A DNA stretch of 63,209 nt from Acidobacteriota bacterium (GCA_003225005.1 QIAN01000054.1:1-63209); one strand, 5' to 3'. Positions 14,632 through 25,671 are shown, numbered from the stretch's first letter. Numbers and translations: made by a program. Notes: generated from the letters alone by a model not told the origin.

Positions 14632-17295
14632 CTATGGCTTCAGGTTGCTCAGCAGAACAATGTCGGCCTCGCCTTTTCCCAGCGCGGCGTAGATGGAGTG
14701 TCCATCTGACGACCAGGAAACTCTGCGGGTGATGAACGTTGCTTGACGGCCAAAATCAGTAATGCGGCGCATGGGTCCTCCGGCAGTCGGCTGCGCCCAT
14801 ATGTCCGTGGTCGGTCCGTCTGTCAGCAGCACCGCTAGCCACTTGCCGTCTGGGGAGAGCACCGGTTGCATTAGCAACCAGCTTGACAGGCGCGATCCCG
14901 AAATTCGAGCCAACCTCCGCGCCGGGCCATTTTCTGGCTCGGCCAGCAGTATCTCCATGTCCGATAAGCCATTCAGAGCGGACAGACTCTGCACGAAGAA
15001 AAGCCTTCCCTCCGCATCGACTGCCGGTTTCTGTCCCTCCGCGCGTACTGACAAGTTGCCGCCGCCTGCAGGAGAGGCTTTCGCTATGCGAAATCCATTT
15101 TCGCCGGGCGGCGAGAAATACAGCCACCGGCTGTCCGGAGCCCAGCAAGCCCAACCGCCGCCGTCCGATACTTTGTGAGCTGCGCTCCCATCCGGGTTCA
15201 TCAACCATAAATCAACGTTCCATGCCTTGAGTCCACGTTTCACGTAGGCAATGTACTTCCCGTCCGGAGACCAGACCGGTACGCCTATCGTGACTTGCGG
15301 ATCGTGTTCGAAAGTGACCTGGCGATTCTGCTGGGTTTCAAGATTCAGTATCCACAGGTTGCCATGGCCCCCACTGTCGCTCAGATATACGAGTTCATGA
15401 TCTGCCGGGGCCGCGGACGGAGTTTGCACATTGCCGGTCTGGCGCGTGATCTGCGCACCACGACGAACGTTCTGTTCTGGGCTGCCGTCCACCGGGTAGC
15501 GCCAAATATCGAACTGGATCTGCCTGCGGGTCGCGACTATATTGCCGTGCCGATCCATGTCTGGCGAGATGTATGACGTCTCTCCAAAAGTAAGTTGACG
15601 GAGATTCTTTCCCCCGGTTTGCACCGACCACAGATTCATGGTTCGCAAGTAGAGAACGGTGTCACCTCTCGAAGAGGAGTAGACGACTCCGGAGCCGTCG
15701 GGAAGCCAGGCAAAACCCTCAAGTGGATTCCCATCCTGTGTAATTGGTCGCACGTTGCCACCTTCGGCCGGCACATAAAACACGTCGTAATCAAAAGTTC
15801 TGCCGCGCTGAAATCCTAATTTCCCGTCGTCGGGAGACCAGCGCAGGTCAGAGTAGTTATATTCGGTCGGAAGAACCGTGAGCCTGCGGGGGTTCGAGCC
15901 GTCCGGATCGGCCACGGCCAGCTCAAGTTCGCCTTGATTGGAGTGGAAATAGGCGATGTGTTTGCCGTCATGGCTCAGGTCGGCGCCGCCCAAGCTGCTG
16001 ACCAGCGGCCGAGCCGTTCCTCCCAGGGCGGAGATTTGCCAGATCTTTCCTTCCCCGTCCGGCTCCTGGGAAGAAGAGAAATAAATCAGCCATGAGGAAT
16101 CTGGCGACCAGCGGGGGTATTGATGGTCGGCATTGTCCTGGGTCACTTGCAGCGGCGTACCTCCTGCCAGCAATCGCACCCAAATCTGCCTCCGTCCGCT
16201 GACGTCGGCCGTGAAGGCCACGGACTTGCCGTCGGGCGACAACGCCGGAAATTCTTCCATGCCCACAAAGTCGGTAAGCCGCCTCAACTCTGCGGGGGAA
16301 GAATTTTCCGCGCGCGGCCTCAGTCCGCGCGCCAAGAATCCAAGACCCGCCGCCCCAAATAGTGCCAACGCACCCAAAGCTGCTATCCCCCAGCGTCGAC
16401 CCTTCCTTGCCGGGAGGGCCACAGCCGCCCCGCTTCCTGTTTCCTCACGGCTGAGCAATTCCAGATTGAATGCCAGGTCGCGCGCCGATTGAAACCGTTC
16501 CGCCGGATCCTTTTCCAGACAGCGATCAACCATGCGCCCCAGTGCCGGAGGAAGACTGCGCCCGCTGGCAGAAAGTTGGGCGGGCTCCTCCTTGAGGATC
16601 GCGCTCAGAGTATCTGCGGCCGTCTTCCCCTCAAATGCTCGCTTTCCAGAGAGCATCTCGTACAGGATCGCGCCCTGGCTGAAGATATCGGAGCGATGGT
16701 CGACGACCTGCCCGCGCACCTGCTCGGGTGACATGTACCCCGCGGTCCCTAGCACCACTCCTACCTCTGTGAAGCTGGCCGTCGCCACCGAAGTCTCAGA
16801 CGTGACCTCGGGGACGATCAGCTTGGCCAAGCCAAAATCAAGGATCTTGACCACGCCATCGCGCGTGAGGAAGAGGTTTTCCGGTTTCAGGTCCCGGTGC
16901 ACAATGCCGCGCTCGTGAGCTGCTGCCAGCCCTCGCGCCGTCTGCAGGGCGAATTCCACCGCCTTGCGTACCGGAATTTCGCCCTGCTGCAGCCGCTCAC
17001 GCAGCGTCTGCCCTTGAAGAAGTTCAGTGACCAGATAGGGAGCGTGTTCCTCGGTCGTGCTGAAGCCATACACCGCGAGTATGTTGGGGTGGTTGAGCGC
17101 CGCCGCTGCCCGTGCTTCCTGCTCGAAACGTCGCAGCCGATCGGGGTCCGATGCCAACTCTTTCGGCAGCACTTTGATGGCAACTTCGCGGCCCAGGCTT
17201 TCATCGCGAGCGCGATACACTTCGCCCATGCCGCCAGCGCCTAGCGACGAGACTATCTCATAGGACCCCAGTTTTATACCTCGAGGAAGGGCCAT
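14632..17295 (-). CDS. Membrane serine/threonine kinase with extracytoplasmic beta-propeller
   Basis: An 887-residue one-spanning receptor-like kinase. The Hanks-type kinase domain (about 12-280) has the Gly loop GAGGMGEVY (19-27), the ATP lysine K41, HRDLKPEN with catalytic D135, DFG in KILDFGLAKL, and GTAGYMSPEQ. A single transmembrane segment lies at about 305-325. Residues about 340-887 carry repeated PD40/TolB-type blades (LSPDGKSVAFTAD, WSPDSSWLIYFS, WSPDDGKLGF, WSPDGKYIAYV, LSPDGKWLAVL). Such fusions are abundant in acidobacteria; the propeller probably senses an external ligand. Substrates are unknown. The gene is monocistronic or paired with the downstream isomerase-like gene. Confidence 0.92.
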   Translation of the reverse strand: MALPRGIKLGSYEIVSSLGAGGMGEVYRARDESLGREVAIKVLPKELASDPDRLRRFEQEARAAAALNHPNILAVYGFSTTEEHAPYLVTELLQGQTLRERLQQGEIPVRKAVEFALQTARGLAAAHERGIVHRDLKPENLFLTRDGVVKILDFGLAKLIVPEVTSETSVATASFTEVGVVLGTAGYMSPEQVRGQVVDHRSDIFSQGAILYEMLSGKRAFEGKTAADTLSAILKEEPAQLSASGRSLPPALGRMVDRCLEKDPAERFQSARDLAFNLELLSREETGSGAAVALPARKGRRWGIAALGALALFGAAGLGFLARGLRPRAENSSPAELRRLTDFVGMEEFPALSPDGKSVAFTADVSGRRQIWVRLLAGGTPLQVTQDNADHQYPRWSPDSSWLIYFSSSQEPDGEGKIWQISALGGTARPLVSSLGGADLSHDGKHIAYFHSNQGELELAVADPDGSNPRRLTVLPTEYNYSDLRWSPDDGKLGFQRGRTFDYDVFYVPAEGGNVRPITQDGNPLEGFAWLPDGSGVVYSSSRGDTVLYLRTMNLWSVQTGGKNLRQLTFGETSYISPDMDRHGNIVATRRQIQFDIWRYPVDGSPEQNVRRGAQITRQTGNVQTPSAAPADHELVYLSDSGGHGNLWILNLETQQNRQVTFEHDPQVTIGVPVWSPDGKYIAYVKRGLKAWNVDLWLMNPDGSAAHKVSDGGGWACWAPDSRWLYFSPPGENGFRIAKASPAGGGNLSVRAEGQKPAVDAEGRLFFVQSLSALNGLSDMEILLAEPENGPARRLARISGSRLSSWLLMQPVLSPDGKWLAVLLTDGPTTDIWAQPTAGGPMRRITDFGRQATFITRRVSWSSDGHSIYAALGKGEADIVLLSNLKP

Positions 17296-17380
17296 GACGC
17301 CGTGATTATAACCTTGGACTGTTTCTCAGGGGGGCGAGGGACGGGCTTCTACTCGGAAGCTAGAAGTTAGTGGGTCCGCA

Positions 17381-17439
17381 GAGGAATTGTTGAATGCTGA
17401 TGCTGGGAAATACCCATGCACAACCATCAACAATTCCTC
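17381..17439. repeat. 13-bp perfect inverted repeat with 33-nt loop
   Basis: GAGGAATTGTTGA (17381-17393) and TCAACAATTCCTC (17427-17439) are perfect inverted copies. Inside the loop GGG and CCC flank AAATA, giving a second small stem. It lies between the DUF2911 gene and the kinase gene, both on the minus strand. It could be a transcript-end hairpin, a structured small RNA or a miniature mobile element. There is no adjoining T-run of terminator type. Confidence 0.6.
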
Positions 17440-17465
17440 ACGTCTGATTGTCCAGGACTTGAGCT

Positions 17466-17990
17466 CTATTTCGCTGAAATGTCGACGGAGGCGCGCGTGT
17501 TGTCCCAGTCGATGTTCAAGGTGCAACCGCTGCCTGACTTCTCATAGCTGATGGTGAAGTTCTCGACCGCCGATGGCAGCTTCGAGACCTTCATATCGAC
17601 GCGAGCCAACTCGTCGCCTTCATACTTGTATGGAATTCCCCACTCACCAGTCTTCTTGTTGATGATGAGGGTCCATTTGTCGGCATTCGGGATCGTGAAC
17701 AGAGTATAGCTGCCGGCAGGAACGTCTTTGTCGCCAACCTTAACGTCGGCGCTGGTTACGAACGCGGTGGCTTCGTTTGCGCCGGTACGCCAGACTTTGC
17801 CGTAGGGCACTAGGTCTCCATATATTTTGCGGCCTTTCATGCGTGGGCTGGAGTAATCAGTCTTGATAGTTTTGCCGCCACCGAGGTCACAGGAAGCGGA
17901 GGCAGCGGGACTGGGACGACTACCCTGGGCAGCGGCGGCGATGGTGAACGCGAGCAGTACTGCGGGAACGAGAAAGAAAACTTTGCGCAT
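17466..17990 (-). CDS. Secreted DUF2911 protein
   Basis: About 174 residues. The ATG at 17990 is chosen because AAGGAG lies seven bases before it and it gives a clean signal peptide (MRKVFFLVPAVLLAFTIAAAAQG); an upstream ATG in frame has neither. The mature part shows the DUF2911 pattern: DYSSPRMKGRKIYGDLVPYGKVWRTGANEAT, VPAGSYTLFTIPNADKWTLIINK and the C-terminal ISYEKSGSGCTLNIDWDNT. The function of the family is unknown. It is common in Bacteroidetes and acidobacteria and is presumed periplasmic. Confidence 0.85.
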   Translation of the reverse strand: MRKVFFLVPAVLLAFTIAAAAQGSRPSPAASASCDLGGGKTIKTDYSSPRMKGRKIYGDLVPYGKVWRTGANEATAFVTSADVKVGDKDVPAGSYTLFTIPNADKWTLIINKKTGEWGIPYKYEGDELARVDMKVSKLPSAVENFTISYEKSGSGCTLNIDWDNTRASVDISAK

Positions 17991-18012
17991 TAGATTCTCC
18001 TTGGGAGTAAGC

Positions 18013-18224
18013 AGCATTCAGCACTCAGCATTCAGCCAACATAAGTCCCGTGCTATGGGCGGTGAAGCTGAGGCAGGTGTTTAGACTATCCATCGGCGCG
18101 GGCGTTAGCAACCTTGGCGGCTGCCATCGGAGCCGGTGATACGGCATTTCCAGAAACTTCCTTGACCACAGAGGACACAGAGGTGCAGAGAGCAAGGGCT
18201 GAGTGCCGACTGCCGACTGCTTGC
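18013..18224. repeat. Repeat-filled intergenic spacer
   Basis: This spacer holds a CAGCATTCAGCACTCAGC copy (18013-18043), a CCACAGAGGACACAGAGG copy (18165-18190), and an inverted copy of the first family (GGGCTGAGTGCCGACTGC, 18196-18224). The outer two face each other as at 6313-6428, so the same two-copy arrangement recurs 12 kb away. No gene is seen. Confidence 0.6.
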
Positions 18225-18244
18225 CTTGACGTTACAATCGATCC

Positions 18245-18502
18245 ATGACGGTATTCGACGAAAAGCAAGAAGAACTGGAACGTTACGAGACCATGATGGG
18301 GGTGCCACGTGGACGCCTGGCTGTAACCATGGACACGATCACCGATGCCATGGCTCTGATCGGGCAGCATGGAGTCTATTGCCAAAGCCTGCGCTGGCCG
18401 GGAAAGCCCGTGATGGATATACAGATCATTATGAAGAGCCTTACCGACGCGAAGGAGTTAATCCAAAGCGTAATGGAAGAACTAAAAAAGAAGACTGACT
18501 GA
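18245..18502 (+). CDS. Small hypothetical protein
   Basis: An 85-residue soluble, acidic, helical protein (MTVFDEKQEELERYETMMGVPRG...). No signal peptide or membrane segment is present and I do not recognise the family. Met-rich stretches (TMDTITDAMALIG, MDIQIIMKSLTDAKELI) alternate in a way consistent with a small alpha-beta fold. It is flanked on both sides by minus-strand genes and by repeats upstream, so it is probably transcribed alone. No strong Shine-Dalgarno is evident. The even codon pattern argues for a real gene. Confidence 0.6.
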   Translation: MTVFDEKQEELERYETMMGVPRGRLAVTMDTITDAMALIGQHGVYCQSLRWPGKPVMDIQIIMKSLTDAKELIQSVMEELKKKTD

Positions 18503-18528
18503 ATCCTGTTGATTTTCGAGTGCAAAAA

Positions 18529-20196
18529 TTAAGGCAAAAGGCCAAAGACGGCCACTCCACTCGCAGTTCCGACGTATACCTTACCATTCACGATCATCGG
18601 CGTGATGAATTTGTTTCCCGCACCAAACTGGTCGCGCGAGCCGGATGCCTGGCTGCTGTTATAGAGTTCGTTGGCTAAATTGGTGGCATCGTAAGCGTGC
18701 AGTACTGCGGGGCTGCTGTTTTCCACAGCCCACACGATGGCGTTGCTGCTGCCGTTCGCAGAAATGCTCGGGGTTGCGCCGGGATACGGGAAAGCATTGC
18801 CGGTTTTCGAACTTGCCGTCGCAGCGAGTTTCGCATTCGAGATAGGGAAGGCCTCGATCGTATTTCCGACCGCGCCATAGTAAACGGTGTTGTTGAAATA
18901 GGCGGGCATGGAAAACACCGCGTCGGTAAACGCTCCTGGAATCTCCTGGTAGATATTGTCAGCCGATGGATTGAACTTACCCATAGCATTGCGATCCACA
19001 ACATAGATGACGCGATCTTTTCCGGCACCGACTGCGAGCTGGTGAGTCTGTCCTCCGCTGTCAGTCACGTCGGGTAAGACGAGAACACCGCCGGAGCCCA
19101 AGTCCTCATCGGCATTCGACTCCGCGACGGTACCGGACATGGTGAAATAGTCGGCGACGGTCAAGCGTGCAGACGTGGAAAGTTTCAGGAATGAGTTGCC
19201 GAAATCATGTTGACTCGGAAACCCGTTAGCGTCGAGCGTGGTATCGAAGGTTCCGTTGGCATCGAGAAAATAGATGTTGCCATTCGAGTCGGCAGCGGGA
19301 GCGGTGCCTGACATCCAAATAGAGCCTTCACTGCCGTTGGGAGTCACATTCAAGACCTTCGTCTGGGTGAGAGTGTTGGCGTCATAACCGATGATCCAGC
19401 CCGTGTATGGCCGCTGATCGCAGTGTGAAGTCCAAGTGGTGTAAACCGTGCCGTTGAGCAGGAGTAAGCCCGCTCGTTCGGCGTACTGCCCGGCATCGAA
19501 AATCACGCTGCCACCCGTGCTGTTGTCGCCGGTTCCAGGATAGGCTGCGGTGACAGTCGCGGGACCGCCGAATAATTCAGCTCCGGTGGTGATATCTAAA
19601 GCGTGAATTCGCTGGAAGTAATTGCCCGTTGCGTTCTTGGACATGGCTACGGTGTAGAGGGCACCGTGGGGAGCGCGAGAGCGGTCGATGACGGGAGTAG
19701 AGGTGATACCGATCTCTGGCGCGATCTGGGAACAGTTGCGTGGATCGCTGGGGATTTCACCGGAACCCAACAGCGAAGCATGCCACAGAGTGGTTCCGCT
19801 ATCGGCGTCGAAGGCGTAGACGCTGGCGTGCTCGCTCACCACATACAGAACGTTGTGAGTTCCTTGACCGGAAATGCTGACTTGAGAAAGGTAGACAGGC
19901 TGGCCATCCACCTTGCCGTCCACGGAGTGGAAGCCCATCTTTCCGAACTTCGTAGCATTCACGTTAGCGGGAGTGAGAACCGTTTCACTCAGATTTGCGC
20001 CGGTTCGCGCATTGTCATAGTGGTAAGTGACCACGTCGGTTTGACCTGGCATTGAACTTGGAGATGGGCTAGCTGTAACAGTGCGCGTGGAATGGTTTCC
20101 CCCGCATGCCTGGCACAAAAATGCTGCCAGCAAGGGAACAGTTAAGCCCAAAGTTCTTAGGGTTCTGCCCGAAACAGAGACACGAGAAAGGTCCAT
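18529..20196 (-). CDS. Exported PQQ-type beta-propeller protein
   Basis: A 555-residue exported protein. The N-terminus has a hydrophobic stretch ending in LCQACGG, a possible though imperfect lipobox. The rest shows repeated propeller blades: VLYVVSEHASVYAFDADSGTTLW, GALYTVAMSKNATG...RIHALDITTG, VIYVVDRNAMGKF, VYYGAVGNTIEAFPI and KVYVGTASGVAVFGL. These resemble PQQ-like or BamB-like repeats, but without evidence for PQQ binding. Such proteins are frequent in soil acidobacteria and of unknown role. The gene is followed on the other strand by a small hypothetical gene and preceded by the GH27 gene in the same direction, 180 bp apart. Confidence 0.75.
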   Translation of the reverse strand: MDLSRVSVSGRTLRTLGLTVPLLAAFLCQACGGNHSTRTVTASPSPSSMPGQTDVVTYHYDNARTGANLSETVLTPANVNATKFGKMGFHSVDGKVDGQPVYLSQVSISGQGTHNVLYVVSEHASVYAFDADSGTTLWHASLLGSGEIPSDPRNCSQIAPEIGITSTPVIDRSRAPHGALYTVAMSKNATGNYFQRIHALDITTGAELFGGPATVTAAYPGTGDNSTGGSVIFDAGQYAERAGLLLLNGTVYTTWTSHCDQRPYTGWIIGYDANTLTQTKVLNVTPNGSEGSIWMSGTAPAADSNGNIYFLDANGTFDTTLDANGFPSQHDFGNSFLKLSTSARLTVADYFTMSGTVAESNADEDLGSGGVLVLPDVTDSGGQTHQLAVGAGKDRVIYVVDRNAMGKFNPSADNIYQEIPGAFTDAVFSMPAYFNNTVYYGAVGNTIEAFPISNAKLAATASSKTGNAFPYPGATPSISANGSSNAIVWAVENSSPAVLHAYDATNLANELYNSSQASGSRDQFGAGNKFITPMIVNGKVYVGTASGVAVFGLLP

Positions 20197-20378
20197 TGCT
20201 TACCGTCGCAGGCTGCCCACGCCGTCGGTTAATGGGTTGAAGCTATCACGCCGCTATCACTTAGTTGTTTGGCACACACTTGCGGTTGCCCCATGGGGGG
20301 ACAGTGTCTTCTCGAATTTGAATTGGCCACGTTTGCGGCCGCCCAGCGCAGGTCTAGACCACGAGCGAGTCAGCTCTG

Positions 20379-21587
20379 CTACGGTTTGACGCTGACCATC
20401 ACCACACCATGAGATGCGACCGACGAAGAAAACTTGCCGGTGAATTTGCCAAGATCCTTGTGCTGCCACAGATCGCGGACCGATGCAGCGAGATGATCCG
20501 GATATCCCAAGGCATCCCAAGCTGCAGTGATCTTCTCCTCAGTGCCGCCCCGATTGAACAGCACCACGGCACGGCTTCCATCTTTTAGCTGCTTCGCCCA
20601 CACTTCCAGATTACCGTCCTTTCCCACGCGCTCACCTTCGCGGCCGAGCGAGTCCTGATCCACTGCAATCACTTCTTTGTTGGTGAGAATGTTCTGAATT
20701 TCAGGGCGCATGTTGCGCAGATCATTGCCGGCGATCAGTGGCGCAGCGAGGATTGACCACAGGCTGAAGTGGGAGCGATATTCTGTGTCGGTCATGCCGC
20801 CGTTACCGACTTCCAGCATGTCAGGATCATTCCAGTGGCCGGGCCCAGCGTAACTGGCGAGGCCGACTTGCAGATCCAGGTTGACAAGCATGCCATCGGA
20901 GCAGCAACTGCCGTCCGGCCATTTGGTTGAACCTTCCCACTTGTCAGAGATGTCGGCAGTGCTGCGCCACAGGTTGCCGCCAACTTCTTTCCCCCAGAGC
21001 CAGGGCTTGGCCGTTCCCCATTCGCAGATGCTCAATACAATCGACCGTCCCGATGCGTCTAGAGCTGCGCGAATGTTGGCGTAAGAAGCCTTGGCATCCT
21101 GCGTGGTGGTATTGCACCAGTCGTATTTGAGATAGTCGACGCCCCAGGCGGCGTACTGGATAGCATCCTGATACTCGTGGCCAAGGCCGCCCGGACGGCC
21201 TTGGCAGGTCTTCGATCCGGCGTCGGAATAAATGCCGAACTTCAGGCCGACCGAGTGAATGTAATCCCCGACAGCTTTCATCCCGTGAGGGAACCGCTCG
21301 GGATCAGCGACGATGTTGCTGTTCGCGTCGCGGCTCACTTGCCAACAATCGTCGATCACGATGTACTCATAGCCTGCGTCTTTCATCGCAGACTTAACCA
21401 TCGCGTCGGCTGTTCCCTTGATAAGGTCTTCGCTGACGTTGCAAGCGAACTTATTCCAGGAGTTCCAGCCCATGGGAGGAGTGAGGGCAAGGCCGCTGGA
21501 TGGAGCGTGCGCTTCCTGCGAAGCCAGAAAGCTGGCGGAGAGAAAAATGCTAAAGGTCGCAGCAACCACGTGCAGGTTGATTTTCAT
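20379..21587 (-). CDS. Alpha-galactosidase, glycoside hydrolase family 27
   Basis: A 402-residue secreted retaining alpha-galactosidase (melibiase). A signal peptide (MKINLHVVAATFSIFLSA...) leads into LALTPPMGWNSWNKFACNVSE. The nucleophile is D156 in YLKYDWCN and the acid/base is D212 in RSTADIS. IDDCWQ, GIYSDAGSKTC, NDPDMLEVG and SLWSILAAPLIAGND are all GH27 signatures. The protein ends with a small beta-sandwich domain. It would release terminal alpha-linked galactose from plant oligosaccharides in the periplasm or outside. Alpha-N-acetylgalactosaminidase is a sister activity but less likely in bacteria. Confidence 0.92.
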   Translation of the reverse strand: MKINLHVVAATFSIFLSASFLASQEAHAPSSGLALTPPMGWNSWNKFACNVSEDLIKGTADAMVKSAMKDAGYEYIVIDDCWQVSRDANSNIVADPERFPHGMKAVGDYIHSVGLKFGIYSDAGSKTCQGRPGGLGHEYQDAIQYAAWGVDYLKYDWCNTTTQDAKASYANIRAALDASGRSIVLSICEWGTAKPWLWGKEVGGNLWRSTADISDKWEGSTKWPDGSCCSDGMLVNLDLQVGLASYAGPGHWNDPDMLEVGNGGMTDTEYRSHFSLWSILAAPLIAGNDLRNMRPEIQNILTNKEVIAVDQDSLGREGERVGKDGNLEVWAKQLKDGSRAVVLFNRGGTEEKITAAWDALGYPDHLAASVRDLWQHKDLGKFTGKFSSSVASHGVVMVSVKP

Positions 21588-21724
21588 GGAAGCGTTTTAC
21601 CAGAAATCGTGCGGCATTGCACTGAGATGTTGTCTATCGGTTCAGAACTGGAGCGCTGTTCCACAACTCGATACAATCTTCCGATTGACGACGTTGCTTC
21701 TCGGAGTACGACGGAGGGATCTTC

Positions 21725-23242
<1,518 letters not shown>

Positions 23243-23316
23243 GCGGCAGATGACCCCGAGCCCTGTACGTCGTCCTGCATTCCTCTGTGTACCTCTGGCC
23301 CTCACTGGTCACGATC

Positions 23317-25113
23317 TTATGCCAGCGTGTATTTACCTCGCTCGATCACCTTCTGTGCAATCTGCTGGCGCAATTCAATCGTATTGAACGGCTCGTGCTT
23401 GGCCAGGCGGCGGAGGACGGCTAGCTGAGTACGCAGCATGTCGCCGTCGGCAACGGCGGCGATGACTTTCTTCGCCGCCGCTTCGATTTTCTCCATGGCC
23501 TGCGAGAGATAGACCCGCGTCATCGCGATCGGCATGGTAGCCGCGGCCTCGCCTTTGGTTTCGGCGATCTTCTGTGCGCGCAACACCGCCGACTCCATCG
23601 CGTAGGTTTCAATCATCATGTCGGCGATGGCGCCCATGATTTCCTGCTGGTCCTGAATCGCTTGCATGTATTTCTGCGTAGCGGCTCCGGCGGCGAAGAG
23701 GCCTAGCTTCTTGGCCTGCCCAACCAGTTTGCGCTCTTCGGCCAGAGACCCTTCAAGGCCTTCACTCGCGCTCGGGCCGGAAAGCACTTCGTCCATCAGC
23801 TTCTTGATGGCGGGCATGAGCGCCAACTGGCCGGACGTGGCGCGCTTCAGCAAGAAGCCGGTGATGATGAGGCGATTGATTTCGTTGGTGCCTTCGAAGA
23901 TTCGATTGATGCGGGCGTCGCGATAGGCACGCTCTGCGGGATATTCCTCGACGAAGCCGTAGCCGCCGTAGATCTGCACGGTCTCATCGACGACATAATC
24001 GATCATCTCCGAGCCCCAGACTTTAATAATGGAGCACTCGACCGCGTATTCCTCGATGGCCTTGCGCGTTTCTTTAGCGGCATCGGCTCCGGACTTATCG
24101 ACATCGGCAAGCGCGACGTCCATCATGCCTACAGTGCGGTAGACTAGCGACTCGCCGACATAGATCAGCGTGGCCATGTTGGCCAGCTTCTCGCGCACCA
24201 GACCGAAGTCGGCGATGACTTTGCTGAAGGCCTTGCGCTGCTTGGCATAGGCGATCGCGTTTTCCAGAGAGACACGGCCTCCGCCCACGCACATGGCACC
24301 GAGCTTGAAGCGGCCGACGTTGAGAATGTTGAAGGCGATCACATGCCCCTTGCCGATTTCGCCCAGCAGATTTTCGACCGGAACTTTGCAGTCGTTGAGG
24401 ATGATGGGACAGGTGGACGATCCGCGAATGCCCATCTTGTGCTCTTCACCACCGACTGAGAATCCAGGGAAAGTTTTCTCGACCAGGAAAGCGGTGAACT
24501 TTTCGCCGTCGATTTTGGCGAAGACAGTGAACAGGTCGGCGAAGCCGGCGTTGGTGATCCACATTTTTTCGCCGTTCAGGATGTAGTGTTTGCCATCCTG
24601 CGAGAGCGTGGCACGTGCGCGACAGTTCATGGCATCGGAACCGGAAGAGGCCTCCGACAATGCATATGCGCCGACAATCTCGCCAGCAGCGAGACGCGGC
24701 AGGTATTTCTTCTTCTGCTCCTCAGTGCCGAAATAAACGATGGGGAGCGTGCCGATCCCGGTGTGTCCTCCCCAGGTCGTGGCGAAGCCGGCGTACTTCG
24801 CAATGTGGTCGGCGATGACTGCGGCGGTGACCTTGTCCATCTCGAGGCCGCCATAGGCCTCCGGGATCTCGGCTGAGCTTAGGCCGAGGTCGCCCGCCTT
24901 CTTCAGCAGGTCGCGAGTAATGGAGAAATCCTTGTGCTCCATCTTTTCGATATTGGGCACGATCTCGTTGACAGCAAATTCTTCTGCTGTTTGGCCGACA
25001 AGCCGGTGCTGCTCAGTGAAGTCTTCAGGCGTAAAGACTTCGTCAGGGCGGCGCTCTTCGAGTAGGAAGCTGCCGCCGGATATCCTGGAGCTGGGAACTG
25101 CCGTTGTAGCCAT
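23317..25113 (-). CDS. fadE: Acyl-CoA dehydrogenase
   Basis: About 598 residues, FAD-dependent, first step of beta-oxidation. Motifs: GGLEMDKVTAAVIADHIAK, YALSEASSGSDAMNC (FAD/acyl binding), WITNAGFADLF, FLVEKTFPGFSVGGEEHKMGIRGSSTC, VQIYGGYGFVEEYPAERAYRDARINRIFEGTNEINR (catalytic Glu region). A C-terminal helical domain of about 170 residues is present, as in very-long-chain and ACAD9-like enzymes. The frame is open to 25329, but its first 70 codons are read-through of a dispersed repeat, and the ATG at 25113 after AAAGGGG gives a normal N-terminus. With fadA and fadN upstream it forms a fadN-fadA-fadE set. Confidence 0.9.
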   Translation of the reverse strand: MATTAVPSSRISGGSFLLEERRPDEVFTPEDFTEQHRLVGQTAEEFAVNEIVPNIEKMEHKDFSITRDLLKKAGDLGLSSAEIPEAYGGLEMDKVTAAVIADHIAKYAGFATTWGGHTGIGTLPIVYFGTEEQKKKYLPRLAAGEIVGAYALSEASSGSDAMNCRARATLSQDGKHYILNGEKMWITNAGFADLFTVFAKIDGEKFTAFLVEKTFPGFSVGGEEHKMGIRGSSTCPIILNDCKVPVENLLGEIGKGHVIAFNILNVGRFKLGAMCVGGGRVSLENAIAYAKQRKAFSKVIADFGLVREKLANMATLIYVGESLVYRTVGMMDVALADVDKSGADAAKETRKAIEEYAVECSIIKVWGSEMIDYVVDETVQIYGGYGFVEEYPAERAYRDARINRIFEGTNEINRLIITGFLLKRATSGQLALMPAIKKLMDEVLSGPSASEGLEGSLAEERKLVGQAKKLGLFAAGAATQKYMQAIQDQQEIMGAIADMMIETYAMESAVLRAQKIAETKGEAAATMPIAMTRVYLSQAMEKIEAAAKKVIAAVADGDMLRTQLAVLRRLAKHEPFNTIELRQQIAQKVIERGKYTLA

Positions 25114-25127
25114 CATCCACCCCTTTT

Positions 25128-25161
25128 TAACCACAGAGGGCACAGAGGAACACAGAGGAAA
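25128..25161 (+). repeat. Copy of the TTAACCACAGAG dispersed repeat
   Basis: TTAACCACAGAGGGCACAGA followed by GGAACACAGAGG lies just upstream of the fadE start. A reversed copy at 25690-25713 ends at the thiolase stop codon, so two copies bracket the decayed GxxExxY gene. Confidence 0.65.
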
Positions 25162-25254
25162 TTCCCGAATCGGGTCCACACTGACGCTTCTTCTGTCGTT
25201 TCCGTGAGTTTGGGACGCAAGCACTGTTATTGTAAATGACGCCGGCGAAATACT

Positions 25255-25671
25255 ATGTCCAATCCCGCGACCGTGCTCTATCCGCCGGTCAATCAAGTCA
25301 CTAACACCATTGTGACCGTGGCTATGCAAGGTACACTCTGTTCTGGGACCAGGATAGTTGGAGAGCGCTTACCAGGCTTGCCTTTTTCACGAACTCCGAA
25401 AACCGGGTCTAAAGGTTCTCAGCCAGCTTGGCTTGCCCGTAATTTATGACGGCGAAAAGCTTGACTTGGGTCATCGCTTTGATCTGCTGGTAGAGGATCA
25501 GGTTGTGGTCGAAATCAAGTGTGTCGAGGCAATACATCCAGTTGATCACGCACAGCTGCTTCCTACATGCGGCTCAGCGGCCAGAGCGTCGGTGTTCTCA
25601 ATAACCTTTACGTGGCCCACTTGCGGGATGGCATAAAACGGATGGTAGACGGAAAGAGCTGGCAACAATAA
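25255..25671 (+). pseudogene. Decayed GxxExxY-family protein gene
   Basis: Joined across lesions the protein reads ...VTNTIV-AMQ-VHSVLGPG-stop-LESAYQACLFHELRK...GHRFDLLVEDQVVVEIKCVE...HAQLL-YMRLSGQSVGVLNN, the pattern of the GxxExxY family (PDDEXK-like fold, function unknown). Three defects are visible: one extra base near 25330, a TAG at 25355-25357 inside the conserved LGPG-LESAYQ segment, and one lost base near 25562. The end of the frame is TAA at 25669. It sits between fadE and fadA on the opposite strand, bracketed by two repeat copies. It is most likely non-functional. Confidence 0.8.
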
